This document shows, one piece after another, positions 45,084 to 54,035 of a DNA stretch of 64,000 nucleotides; position 1 is the stretch's first letter, and every line of letters begins with the position of its first letter. Under the pieces are notes generated by a model. It was not told the DNA's origin. It worked only from the letters and a program-made list of their open reading frames with translations, and ran no database searches. The translations under genes and the position numbers were made by a program. This DNA comes from Sulfurimonas sp. UBA2011. Its GTDB lineage: Bacteria > Campylobacterota > Campylobacteria > Campylobacterales > Sulfurimonadaceae. The stretch is taken from assembly GCA_002335055.1 (NCBI GenBank), contig DDCH01000011.1:157516-221515 (forward strand), in the 5' to 3' direction.

Positions 45084-45139
45084 AGTTTTTATAAGTGGTT
45101 GTATTAGATAATCAGCTAATGCGACCACTTATAAAAACT
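45084..45139. repeat. 16-base inverted repeat in the mnmG leader
   Basis: A perfect 16-base stem (45084-45099 with 45124-45139) encloses a 24-base loop that itself has an attag/ctaat pairing. It lies between divergent mnmG and the Sel1 gene, 26 bases upstream of mnmG. It may be a riboregulatory hairpin of mnmG or an operator. Confidence 0.6.
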
Positions 45140-45236
45140 TACACAATTTTATTAAAGCGAATTTTAGCATTTTTGAGTATCATTTGCATAATATATACTA
45201 AATTAGTTACACTTTTTAAGATGAAGGAAAAACGCA

Positions 45237-45923
45237 GTGATAAATAAAGCAAACGCAGCTTACAATGCAAAAGATTATAAAACAGCATACGAACTCTACT
45301 CAATACTAGCTAAAGAGGGTGATGCAACAGCTCAAACCTCTCTAGCCTTTATGTACCAAAATGCACAAGGTTGTGAGAGAAATGAAAAAGCAACACTAGA
45401 ACTTTATACTCTAGCCGCAGAGGCAAAACAGCCATATGCACTTTTTAACTTAGCAATCCTTTATGAAAATGGTATTGGTGGAGTAGAACATGACCAGTTT
45501 AAAGCTCATGAACTTCACCTTGAAGCAGCTGAAAGAGAAGTACCACCTGCACAGTATGAAGTAGCTCTTATGTTCGAGCGCGGTCTTGGCTGTGTACAAA
45601 ATTATAGCGAGGCTGCATTTTGGTATGAAGAAGCTGCTAAACATGGGCACTATCAAGCCTATAATAACCTTGGTGTTTTATATAAAGAGGGCCATGGTGT
45701 AGCACAAGATGATGCAAAAAGCTTCATCTGTTTTAAAAAAGCTTCAGAGGGTGGACTTGCTCAAGGTCATTATAACCTTGGACTTATGTATGATCAAGGT
45801 AAAGGTTGTGAAACTGACAACGATATGGCACTTGATCTTTGTCGTAAAGCAGCTTATGCTGGACACGAAAAAGCAAAAGTTATTATTGAAGGCCTTCAAA
45901 GTGATGGCAAGATAGTTTTTTAA
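45237..45923 (+). CDS. Sel1-repeat protein
   Basis: The 228-residue protein starts with GTG and has about six Sel1-like repeats of 36 residues with A-x-x-x-Y/L-G-x-x-Y patterns (for example AQTSLAFMYQNAQGCERNEK, ALFNLAILYENGIGG, GHYNLGLMYDQGKGCE). No signal peptide is apparent, so it is probably a cytoplasmic scaffold. Its TAA is followed, in the same frame, by ribE. Confidence 0.85.
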   Translation: MINKANAAYNAKDYKTAYELYSILAKEGDATAQTSLAFMYQNAQGCERNEKATLELYTLAAEAKQPYALFNLAILYENGIGGVEHDQFKAHELHLEAAEREVPPAQYEVALMFERGLGCVQNYSEAAFWYEEAAKHGHYQAYNNLGVLYKEGHGVAQDDAKSFICFKKASEGGLAQGHYNLGLMYDQGKGCETDNDMALDLCRKAAYAGHEKAKVIIEGLQSDGKIVF

Positions 45924-45932
45924 GGATTCATT

Positions 45933-46550
45933 ATTTTCACAGGTTTAATCAGAGAAATTGCAAATGTTAAAAGTCTCATAAGCTCAACTCTTAGTATAAA
46001 AGCATCCCTTGAAACAAACTTAGGCGATAGCGTAGCTATCAACGGTGCATGTTTAACAGTTACATCTGTAAACTCTGATGGTTTTTGTGTTGAACTATCT
46101 CCTGAGAGTCAAAAACATTTAGTTATGGCTAACTATAAAAATGAAGTTCATATTGAACCTGCTATGGCTATGGGTGATAGGTTTGAGGGGCATATAGTTC
46201 AAGGGCATATTGATGCGATTGGAACTATCGTTGATATCAAAAACCTTGGTAACTCTTATGATGTATTTATCAAAGTAGATAAAAAGCATATAGGGTTTAT
46301 CGTTCCTAAAGGCTCTATCACCATTGATGGAGTAAGCCTTACTGTAAATGATGTAAACGCTGATACTTGTCGTTTAACTATCATTCCCCACACTATGAAA
46401 GAGACTCTTTTTAAAAACTATAAAAAGGGAACACAGGTCAATGTAGAGACAGATATGTTCGCTAGATATGTTTCACACATCATCAAACACCAAACGCAGA
46501 CTGACTCACTCTCATGGGGTGAAGTCGACGCAATAAATGCTTCTTTTTAA
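45933..46550 (+). CDS. ribE: Riboflavin synthase alpha chain with an ATT start
   Basis: The 205-codon gene makes riboflavin from two lumazine molecules. The N-terminus (M)FTGLIREIANV is the universal family start, and the repeat MGDRFEGHIVQGHIDAIG (second domain) is seen. Between the previous gene's TAA (45921-45923) and Phe-Thr-Gly no ATG, GTG or TTG is in frame. The codon before Phe is ATT at 45933, six bases after UAAGGA. The next in-frame ATG (46125) would remove the whole first domain. Initiation at ATT is inferred from homology and spacing; readthrough of the TAA is the other route. Confidence 0.85.
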   Translation: MFTGLIREIANVKSLISSTLSIKASLETNLGDSVAINGACLTVTSVNSDGFCVELSPESQKHLVMANYKNEVHIEPAMAMGDRFEGHIVQGHIDAIGTIVDIKNLGNSYDVFIKVDKKHIGFIVPKGSITIDGVSLTVNDVNADTCRLTIIPHTMKETLFKNYKKGTQVNVETDMFARYVSHIIKHQTQTDSLSWGEVDAINASF

Positions 46551-46638
46551 AAGAAGCTAAATTATATTGCATTTTGTCATACTTTCTTAGCTACACTCAA
46601 AAAACTACTATAATTATTTTCTTACATTAGGATACACA

Positions 46639-48414
46639 ATCAAAAATCGAGTACTAAAAGACATTTTCGGACATAATAGTTTTCGTGACTTACAGGAGGA
46701 AGGTGTTGATGCCATTTTAAATGGACAAGACCTACTTATGATACTACCGACGGGTGGTGGAAAGTCTCTTGTTTTTCAACTTCCCACCATGATGATGGAG
46801 GGTATAACTATAGTTGTTTCCCCTCTTATCGCCCTTATGCAAGACCAAGTGTCAGCCCTTCAAGCCCAAAAAATAAATGCACAAATGATAAGTTCTGCAC
46901 AAAGTTATGAAGAGGTAGAAGACATTATGTACTCGGCTGTAAATGGTGACTTGAAGTTTTTATATCTCTCACCTGAGCGTTTAAATAATGGCCGTACACT
47001 TGATTTTTTACATAACCTAAACATTAACTTTTTTGTTATCGATGAGGCACATTGTATTAGCCAATGGGGTCATGAGTTTCGTGATGATTACCGTTCTTTA
47101 GGTAATCTAAAGGCAAACTTTCCCTACACAACTATAGCTGCATTTACTGCAACAAGTACAGACAATGTAACTGATGATATTCTTCGTGAACTCAGGGTCA
47201 CTGATCCAAAAGTACTAAAGGGTAGAGTATTTAGAGAAAATATCTTTATCTCCGCAGAGAGACGTATCAGTAATGGTCAAGCACAACTCAAAAACTTTCT
47301 ACTTCGTCACAAAGATGAGTCAGGTATTATCTATGTAAGTAGCCGTAAGAAAACCGAAGAACTCTCTAGTTTTCTTAACCAAGCTGGTTATAAGTCCCTT
47401 CCTTATCATGCAGGACTTCCCCAACATGTACGTGAACAAAACTTTAAAATCTTTGTAAACGATAAAGTTGACATTATGGTTGCAACTATTGCATTTGGTA
47501 TGGGCATAGATAAAAGTGATATACGATTTGTAGTGCATATGAGTTTACCAAAATCACAAGAGAACTACTACCAAGAGATTGGTCGTGCTGGTCGTGATGG
47601 TGATGATAGCGAAGTTTTACTACTCTTTAATGCCGGTGATATCGTTTTACATAAACGCTTTTTAGGCGATATTCAGAATGAGGACTACAAAGCCCATTTA
47701 GAAACAAAAATAGACCAGATATATAAGTACTCAACATCTGAATTATGTTTTCATCAACAACTAGCGGAGTACTTTGATGACACCTTAGACCCTTGTAAAG
47801 ATAGATGCGATAACTGTTTAAGCTCTGATGATAAACGCCAAGATATTACAAAAGAAGCACAGATGGTACTCTCTGCCATTTATAAAACTGATCAAGGTTT
47901 TGGAAAGAACTATGTCATTGATATTTTACGTGGTTCATCAGAGCAAAAACTCCTAACTAATGGTGCAGATAAGTTGTCAATGTATGGAATCGGTCTAGCT
48001 CTAAGTAAGAAAGAATGGTTTGTTATAGTTGAGCGACTTATAGAACTCAAAATTATTATACTCGGTGACTTTAGTGTTTTAAAACTTACAAGTGATGCTA
48101 TAGAAATTTTAAAATCCCTTAAACTCGTTGATATTAAATCTTCGCGTTTAGTCATTAATATCAAAGAGAAAAAAGTAAAACAGGATAAAGAGTTTGACTA
48201 TGATGAAGAACTTTTTGAGCTTCTTCGCCTTAAACGTAGTGAACTCGCTTCAGAGATGGGAGTGCCTGCTTACATCATCTTTACTGATAAAACACTCAAG
48301 CATTTAGCAAATGATAAACCAAGTGATAAAGATAGCATGCTTGAAGTAAATGGTATAGGTGCGAAGAAGTACGATCAGTATGGAGAAGATTTTTTAAGTA
48401 TCATAAACGACTAA
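46639..48414 (+). CDS. recQ: RecQ-family DNA helicase with an apparent ATC start
   Basis: The 591-codon 3'-5' helicase acts in recombination repair. Motif 0 (FRDLQEEGVDAI, 15-26) is followed by Walker A (PTGGGKS, 37-43), DEAH (VIDEAHCISQWGHEFRDDY), the RQC zinc cysteines (CDNCLSS) and a C-terminal HRDC domain. In frame after a stop at 46588-46590, no ATG/GTG/TTG precedes motif 0. The likeliest start is ATC 46639, six bases after AGGA. Starting at ATG 46738 would lose motif 0. The end overlaps the convergent barrel gene by four bases. Confidence 0.85.
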   Translation: MKNRVLKDIFGHNSFRDLQEEGVDAILNGQDLLMILPTGGGKSLVFQLPTMMMEGITIVVSPLIALMQDQVSALQAQKINAQMISSAQSYEEVEDIMYSAVNGDLKFLYLSPERLNNGRTLDFLHNLNINFFVIDEAHCISQWGHEFRDDYRSLGNLKANFPYTTIAAFTATSTDNVTDDILRELRVTDPKVLKGRVFRENIFISAERRISNGQAQLKNFLLRHKDESGIIYVSSRKKTEELSSFLNQAGYKSLPYHAGLPQHVREQNFKIFVNDKVDIMVATIAFGMGIDKSDIRFVVHMSLPKSQENYYQEIGRAGRDGDDSEVLLLFNAGDIVLHKRFLGDIQNEDYKAHLETKIDQIYKYSTSELCFHQQLAEYFDDTLDPCKDRCDNCLSSDDKRQDITKEAQMVLSAIYKTDQGFGKNYVIDILRGSSEQKLLTNGADKLSMYGIGLALSKKEWFVIVERLIELKIIILGDFSVLKLTSDAIEILKSLKLVDIKSSRLVINIKEKKVKQDKEFDYDEELFELLRLKRSELASEMGVPAYIIFTDKTLKHLANDKPSDKDSMLEVNGIGAKKYDQYGEDFLSIIND

Positions 48415-49346
48415 AAATCGAGTGTAAATCCTAGCCCTACATTATAACCATAAATTCCATCTCCTTTAACACCATTAGCCTCAAAGAAAAATCGTGATGC
48501 CCACCACGGTTCCGCTGAAGTGTTCCAATAAGCAACACCACCTAAACTTCCATAGTTATCTACTTTAGCAACATCTTTAACAACACCAAAGAGTTTATGT
48601 CCCTGAACATAAGCTTCTAAAGTTAGATAATTATCTTTATCATAAGACAGTAGTCTTGGAGTTTCTACACCAACATTAATACTAACAATACTAGACTCAG
48701 AGTCAAAACTTGTTAGGTCACTAAAGGAAAAACTCGACTTTGTTTCATAAATATTGTACTCTAAAGAGACATAAGGTTTAAACTTTTTGATTGTAGTTCT
48801 ATATTCTAATGATGTAAAAAATTTATAGGAGATATTATCGCTATAGTTCTTGTTAAAAAAATCTTCTATAACATCACCTACACCATTATCTGGTTTTATC
48901 ACACTAGCACCTGAACGCGAATAAATGACTTCTAAACCAGTTGATATTAAAATATTCTTAGATAGTGCATACCCAACACCACCACCAAATCCCCCAGTAT
49001 ATGTCTGAATGATATTCAAATAATTCAATACTGCACCACCAGGTAGCTCTTCTACACTACCAGATAAAGAAACTTTACTGTACCCAACATTACCCATTAC
49101 AAAGTAGTTGAGTTTAGTCTTAGACTCAAAATTATATACAAAAGGAAGGTGTACTACATTCATCTCAATCTCAACAGGAGTGTTTGCAAAGGTGTATGAA
49201 CCTGTATTTAATCCTTTTTGGGATGTAAAGATAAGCAGGGTATTAATTGTTGCACTGTTTAATGTGTTAATTTCATTACTACTTTGAACCGAAGCACTAT
49301 AAAGCGATGTACTAAGCAGTAGTCAGGATAGAAGCTTTTTAAACAT
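48411..49346 (-). pseudogene. Outer-membrane barrel protein with a TGA in its signal peptide
   Basis: The full frame of 312 codons starts at ATG 49346, overlapping the mnmD stop by eight bases. The eighth codon is TGA (49323-49325): MFKKLLS-stop-LLLSTSLYSA. The frame then stays open to the end at 48411. The mature part has alternating barrel strands ending GFTLDF with terminal Phe. Removing the stop gives a normal exported porin-like barrel of unknown function. A later ATG at 49163 exists, but would lack export. Confidence 0.75.
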
Positions 49347-50097
49347 GATCATCTCTTAAAGATATTACATCAGGGTTACAAGACATTTTATGTTCAACAT
49401 CAACAAGTGAAAAATCTTCTAAGTCTTTAAATGAGGCAAGAGTTGCCCCACGAAAATCTTTACCTTCGTTTAGATACACTTTAAAACCATTTTCATGTAA
49501 TGCCATTCGTATTTTGAGGGCTATTGAGTACGTAGTTAAAACACCCTCTTTTTTCATCGTTTTTTTGATATCTGCAAAATATTCTTTTGTCCAAAGGATG
49601 GGATTAGAGCTTGGAGAAAATGCATCTTGATAGACTATATCAAACTTATTTTCAAACCTTCGTATATACTCTCTTGCATCCCCTAAGAACACCTCTATAT
49701 ATGTATTCTTATCCTCATAAACACCATCTCTACTTAGGGCTGTAATAATCTCTTTAAAATCTTGAAATTCATCTGGGTATGTAAAGTTCTCTAAAGAAGC
49801 CACTAAAGTATCATCTAATTCAGGGGAGTAGATATGTAGTTTTGTTTGAGGTCTGTTTTGTTTATAGTAAGAAAGTGTCGCTAGTGTATTAAAACCTAGA
49901 CCGTAACATATGTCTAGTATATGTACTTCAGCCTTGTCAACTACACTAAATGCAGGAATAACATGTTTTACTAAAGACTCTTTAAGTGCTCCATCTTTTG
50001 TGGAATGATAGTGTTCAGCATACTCCTCAGAATATGCTGTATAAGAGCCATCATCACTTAGAATCTCAGTATGCTTGTCGCTGTTAAATTGTTTCAA
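49339..50097 (-). CDS. MnmD-like tRNA wobble-uridine methyltransferase
   Basis: The 252-residue protein matches the methyltransferase half of MnmC without its FAD oxidase half. Blocks: LSDDGSYTAYSEEYAEHYHS, DICYGLGFNTLATLSYYK (SAM loop near 64-70) and DIVYQDAFSPSSNPILWTKEY. It finishes the xnm5s2U pathway that MnmG/MnmE start. It follows luxS by 12 bases. Confidence 0.88.
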   Translation of the reverse strand: MKQFNSDKHTEILSDDGSYTAYSEEYAEHYHSTKDGALKESLVKHVIPAFSVVDKAEVHILDICYGLGFNTLATLSYYKQNRPQTKLHIYSPELDDTLVASLENFTYPDEFQDFKEIITALSRDGVYEDKNTYIEVFLGDAREYIRRFENKFDIVYQDAFSPSSNPILWTKEYFADIKKTMKKEGVLTTYSIALKIRMALHENGFKVYLNEGKDFRGATLASFKDLEDFSLVDVEHKMSCNPDVISLRDDHV

Positions 50098-50109
50098 TTA
50101 TAAAAAATA

Positions 50110-50625
50110 TTAACCGTTTATCTCTTTGAGTTGTTTCTTACTTAATTGAAGTTTTTCATTATCCATAATTCCTATCTTCTCAGCCAGAATATCACTTGCT
50201 ATTTTTTTAGCATTTTTAAGTGAATGCATCTTAGATGTACCACATTGGTAGATGTTTAACTCTGGGATATCTGCTTCACTTTTAACTTCTAAAACATCAG
50301 CCATAGCTTTTTTCCATGCTTTTGCAACTTTTTTCTCAGATGGTTTACCAAGAACTGACATGTAAAAACCAGTGCGACAACCCATAGGAGAAAGGTCAAT
50401 TATCTCTACTTTTTTAGAGTTTAAATGGTTTCTCATAAATCCAGCAAAAAGGTGCTCTAATGTGTGAATCCCACGTCCGTCCATTTTGCTAACATTCGGT
50501 ACACAAAAACGTAGGTCATAAACTGTGATATCATCACCTGATGGTGTTTTCATTCCTTTAGCACGACGAACTGCAGGGGCTGGCATAATTGTATGGTCTA
50601 CTGTAAAAGAGTCTAATAATGGCAT
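50110..50625 (-). CDS. luxS: S-ribosylhomocysteine lyase
   Basis: The 171-residue metalloenzyme splits S-ribosylhomocysteine into homocysteine and the AI-2 precursor. The metal site is HTLEHLFAGFMR with HxxEH, plus the SPMGCRTGFYM block (catalytic Cys) and CGTSKMHS (third ligand region). Possibly methyl-cycle function only; no AI-2 receptor is seen nearby. Confidence 0.97.
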   Translation of the reverse strand: MPLLDSFTVDHTIMPAPAVRRAKGMKTPSGDDITVYDLRFCVPNVSKMDGRGIHTLEHLFAGFMRNHLNSKKVEIIDLSPMGCRTGFYMSVLGKPSEKKVAKAWKKAMADVLEVKSEADIPELNIYQCGTSKMHSLKNAKKIASDILAEKIGIMDNEKLQLSKKQLKEING

Positions 50626-50652
50626 AAATATTTCCTTGTGTAATTTATATAT

Positions 50653-50658
50653 ATTATA
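50653..50658 (-). promoter_or_regulatory. -10 box (TATAAT) of luxS
   Basis: On the minus strand GAGGATATAATATAT lies about 28 bases upstream of the luxS ATG at 50625, without a clear -35 box. An AAGGAAA ribosome site follows. Confidence 0.45.
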
Positions 50659-50705
50659 TCCTCATTTTCATTAAATTTACACTTCTTAGTTTTTTATAAA
50701 TCTGA

Positions 50706-50711
50706 TACAAT
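50706..50711 (+). promoter_or_regulatory. -10 box (TACAAT) of the Fe-alcohol dehydrogenase gene
   Basis: GATACAATACTC lies 29 bases before the ATG at 50740, after a T-rich tract, and is followed by AGAGGATA as ribosome site. Confidence 0.4.
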
Positions 50712-50739
50712 ACTCTTCATAAAAACAGAGGATATACAG

Positions 50740-51885
50740 ATGAAAGATTTTTCTTATTACAACCCTACAAAAATAGAATTTGGTAGAGGTAAAGAAAAAG
50801 AGATTGGTCGATACATAAAAGAAGCTGGAATTACTAAGGTACTTTTTGTGTATGGAATGCAAAGCATTAAAAAAAGTGGTTTATATGATGAAACTATTAT
50901 CTCTTTAAAGAAATATGGTATCGCATATGTGGAGTTAGGTGATGTAGTGAGTAACCCTCTTTTATCACGTGTAAATGATGGTATAAAATTAGCACGGAAG
51001 ACAAAAATTCAAGCCATTTTAGGTGTAGGTGGTGGTTCTGTCGCTGATACCATTAAAGCTATTGCAGTTGGTGTAAAGTATGAGGGTGATGTATGGGACT
51101 TTTTCTCAAATAAAGCAGTTATACAAAGTGCCCTTCCTGTTTTTACAGTTATGACACTTGCAGCAACTGCGAGTGAGATGAATGGTAACTCAGTTATCAC
51201 TCATGATGAGACTAAAGAAAAGTTCTCTATAGCATCTGTTTTAGTCAACCCTGTTGTCTCAGTGATTAACCCTGAGTTAATGGCTTCTGTCTCGTCAGAC
51301 TACCTTGCTTACTCAGCAGTTGATGCAATTGCTCATGTTATAGAGATGTACTTTACTGCTACTTATCATAGTGATTTTAACTCAAGACTTGTTGAGTCTA
51401 TCATAAAGTCTATGATGAGTACTACGGAGATTTTACTTGTAAGTCCTGATGATTATAATGCTAGAGGTGAGTTCGCTTGGATAGCGACACAAGCTTTAAA
51501 TGGCTTAACACCAACAGGAACTGAAGGTGGTACTTTTCCTAACCATATGATAGAACATGCTCTCTCAGCCTTGTACAATGTTCCTCATGGGGCAGGACTC
51601 TCGGTTGTAATTCCAGCATGGATGAAATGGCATAAAAATCAAAATATAAATCAGTATCAAAGATTTGCTAGAGAAATATTTAATTTAGAAAGTGCGGATG
51701 AAGGTATTTATGCTCTTGAGGCTTGGTTTAAAAAGATAGGTTCTCCTGTTACCTTAGAAGCTTTAAATGTTCCAAAAGAAGACATAAATGCTATTGCTAA
51801 AAATGCTTATCATATTGCAACAGTATGGGGTTATTCTAAAGACTATACAGAGAATGACATTATAGAGATACTAAAAAAAGCCTAA
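50740..51885 (+). CDS. Iron-containing alcohol dehydrogenase (butanol dehydrogenase type)
   Basis: The 381-residue protein has NAD(P) and metal blocks: GVGGGSVADTIKAIAVG near 96-112, TLAATASEMNGNSVITH near 145-161, and the iron site with Asp and His in YSAVDAIAHVIEMYFT and FPNHMIEHALSALYNVPHGAGL. It reduces aldehydes/oxidises alcohols (YqhD/BDH class). It has its own promoter, divergent from luxS. Confidence 0.9.
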   Translation: MKDFSYYNPTKIEFGRGKEKEIGRYIKEAGITKVLFVYGMQSIKKSGLYDETIISLKKYGIAYVELGDVVSNPLLSRVNDGIKLARKTKIQAILGVGGGSVADTIKAIAVGVKYEGDVWDFFSNKAVIQSALPVFTVMTLAATASEMNGNSVITHDETKEKFSIASVLVNPVVSVINPELMASVSSDYLAYSAVDAIAHVIEMYFTATYHSDFNSRLVESIIKSMMSTTEILLVSPDDYNARGEFAWIATQALNGLTPTGTEGGTFPNHMIEHALSALYNVPHGAGLSVVIPAWMKWHKNQNINQYQRFAREIFNLESADEGIYALEAWFKKIGSPVTLEALNVPKEDINAIAKNAYHIATVWGYSKDYTENDIIEILKKA

Positions 51886-51889
51886 GGAC

Positions 51890-52534
51890 TTATCTCCTTA
51901 GCTTTTTGGCCTCTAAGTATTTTATAGCTTCCAGTGCATCTTTAACTATTATGTCAGTATGCTCTTCTAAAGTACTTTGACTACCATAACCACATAGGAC
52001 TCCTATAGAGTTCACCTCTGCGTTTTTTGCACTTATTAGGTCAAGTTTTGTATCACCTATCATCCAAATCTCTTTACCTTTCGTATCAAAACTTTTTAGT
52101 GCTTTGAGTATGGGTTCCGCATGGGGTTTTGGGTTCTCTACATGTTCTCGCCCTATAAGTACCTCAAAGTAGTCCATTAACTCAAAGTGTTCCATTATAA
52201 TTTGCGAGTACTTTCCTGTTTTTGTTGTGACTATTCCTATTTCAGCTATCTTACTTGCTCGTGATACTGCTTCTTTAGCATTTTTGAGTAACTCAGTCTT
52301 TTCACATGAGATAACTCTATAGTACTCTTTGTAAGTTTTAACAAATGCATCAAGCTTACTATCTTCAATACCAAGTTCACTATACATAACTTCAAGTGGG
52401 TAACCAATAAGTGCTTTTATCTCTTCATCACTTGGATGTGCACACTCATAAATATCAAAAGAGTGATGAAACCCCTCTAATATTGCCTCGGTTGAATCTA
52501 TCAGTGTTCCATCTAAATCAAATAAAATTATCAT
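51890..52534 (-). CDS. HAD-family phosphatase (phosphoglycolate phosphatase-like)
   Basis: The 214-residue protein starts at ATG 52534 (MIILFDLDGTLIDST), which shares a base with the stop of the binding-protein gene; a longer frame from 52549 would add five residues. HAD motifs DLDGT, VTTKTGKY, NPKPHAEPILKAL and MIGDTKLD are present. It is possibly Gph, removing 2-phosphoglycolate; the substrate is not proven. Confidence 0.85.
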   Translation of the reverse strand: MIILFDLDGTLIDSTEAILEGFHHSFDIYECAHPSDEEIKALIGYPLEVMYSELGIEDSKLDAFVKTYKEYYRVISCEKTELLKNAKEAVSRASKIAEIGIVTTKTGKYSQIIMEHFELMDYFEVLIGREHVENPKPHAEPILKALKSFDTKGKEIWMIGDTKLDLISAKNAEVNSIGVLCGYGSQSTLEEHTDIIVKDALEAIKYLEAKKLRR

Positions 52535-54033
52535 TATTTTTTTTCCCATTGTATATAATTATGCCAAATACCACCAAGTGCTGGTGTGACATTTTTTACT
52601 CGCTTGTCTACTGCCGTTATAGAGTTTGGGATGAAGAGAAAAAGATATGGATTATCATCAGTAATGAGTTTAAACATCTCTCTCCATTTTTTTCCTAGTT
52701 CTTCTCTATCTATCATACTTTGTGACTCTTCTATCATTTTATTTACCTTAGGATTGTTATAACCCACAAGATTAAAACCACCTTTTTTATCACTATCTTT
52801 ATGCCAAAATAGATATGGATCTGGTGTAGGTGAGAGTCCCCAACCAAGGAGTACACTATCAAATTCATGAGGGAAAACAACCATATTTAAAAATGCTTGC
52901 CATTCCATAACTCGAAGAGTTACTATCACTCCCACTTTTTTTAATTGGTGTTGCAGTATTTGAGCAGCATAAGGACGAATAGGACTAGAGTTAGAAGTTA
53001 CGATCTCAAATGTGAAGGGATTCTCTTCATCATACCCTGCCTCTTTGAGTAATTTTTTTGCTTCTTTTATATCCAAAGTAGGAACAGCTACATCTTTATT
53101 AAATGCCAAAGTTCCTGGTAAAAAAGGTCCAGAACAGACCTTAGCATGTTTAAAATATAAAATGTCAATTAACTCTTGTCTGTCTATAGCTAAAGAGAGC
53201 GCTTGACGTACTCTAGCATCTTGAAACTTCTTCAAACGTAGGTTAAACCCTAGATAAGTGTAAGAGAGACTAATCTTCTCATAGATATTAAACTTAGTAA
53301 AAAAGTCATCATGAAGCTGTCTCTCATAAGCCATAGGCTCAATACTGCCAAGGTCTAGTTGTCCAGACTTAAGCATCAAAAATCGTGTCATTGGGTCGCC
53401 TATAACATGAAAGCTTATTTTATCTATCTTTGCCCTACCAAGAAAGTACTCATCAAACGCAGCAAGTATTATATTTTTAGAGAACTCTAGTTGTTCTAGT
53501 TTGTAAGCCCCTGTACCAATTGGTGCTGTATTAAACGACGAGCTCATCATATTTTCTTCATCTCTTAAAATATGCTCAGGAAGTATACTCATCGTCCAAG
53601 TCTCTAAAGCTTTAAAGTATGCCTGTTTGTACTTGACTTCTACAGTATATTTATCAACTATTTTTACACTCTCTACAAAACGGAAACCTGCACTATATGG
53701 TGAAGAAATCTTATCTGAGATAAGTGTTTGGTAGGTAAAAAGTACATCTTTTGATGTAAAGTGAGCACCATCATGCCAGAGTACATTATGTCTAAGTTCA
53801 AAGACTAGAGTTTTATCATCTTTGAAATAAAACTTCTCTGCTAAATCCCCTATAATAATTTTAGAATCTTTGTCAAACTTCACCAGACCATTAAACAAAA
53901 ATCCTGCTATCTCCGATGATGATGAATCTGTTGCAAGTATGGGGTTAAGTCGAGCTGGATTAGAACTTGTCGCAAGGTGCAAGCTTGAAGCTTCAAGGCT
54001 CCAGTATACAAGTAAAAAGAAAAAAAACTTCAT
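52534..54033 (-). CDS. Oligopeptide/solute-binding protein of an ABC transporter (family 5)
   Basis: The 499-residue exported protein has a signal peptide (MKFFFFLLVYWSLEAS) and the family signature TFSS-like block ARLNPILATDSSSSEIAGFLFN near 28-49. AKKLLKEAGYDEENP and WEAFLNMVVF-like regions follow. No permease or ATPase gene is adjacent, so it is an orphan or uses a remote transporter. It is coupled to the phosphatase gene by TAATG and follows the DUF945 gene by two bases. Confidence 0.88.
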   Translation of the reverse strand: MKFFFFLLVYWSLEASSLHLATSSNPARLNPILATDSSSSEIAGFLFNGLVKFDKDSKIIIGDLAEKFYFKDDKTLVFELRHNVLWHDGAHFTSKDVLFTYQTLISDKISSPYSAGFRFVESVKIVDKYTVEVKYKQAYFKALETWTMSILPEHILRDEENMMSSSFNTAPIGTGAYKLEQLEFSKNIILAAFDEYFLGRAKIDKISFHVIGDPMTRFLMLKSGQLDLGSIEPMAYERQLHDDFFTKFNIYEKISLSYTYLGFNLRLKKFQDARVRQALSLAIDRQELIDILYFKHAKVCSGPFLPGTLAFNKDVAVPTLDIKEAKKLLKEAGYDEENPFTFEIVTSNSSPIRPYAAQILQHQLKKVGVIVTLRVMEWQAFLNMVVFPHEFDSVLLGWGLSPTPDPYLFWHKDSDKKGGFNLVGYNNPKVNKMIEESQSMIDREELGKKWREMFKLITDDNPYLFLFIPNSITAVDKRVKNVTPALGGIWHNYIQWEKK

Positions 54034-54035
54034 AC

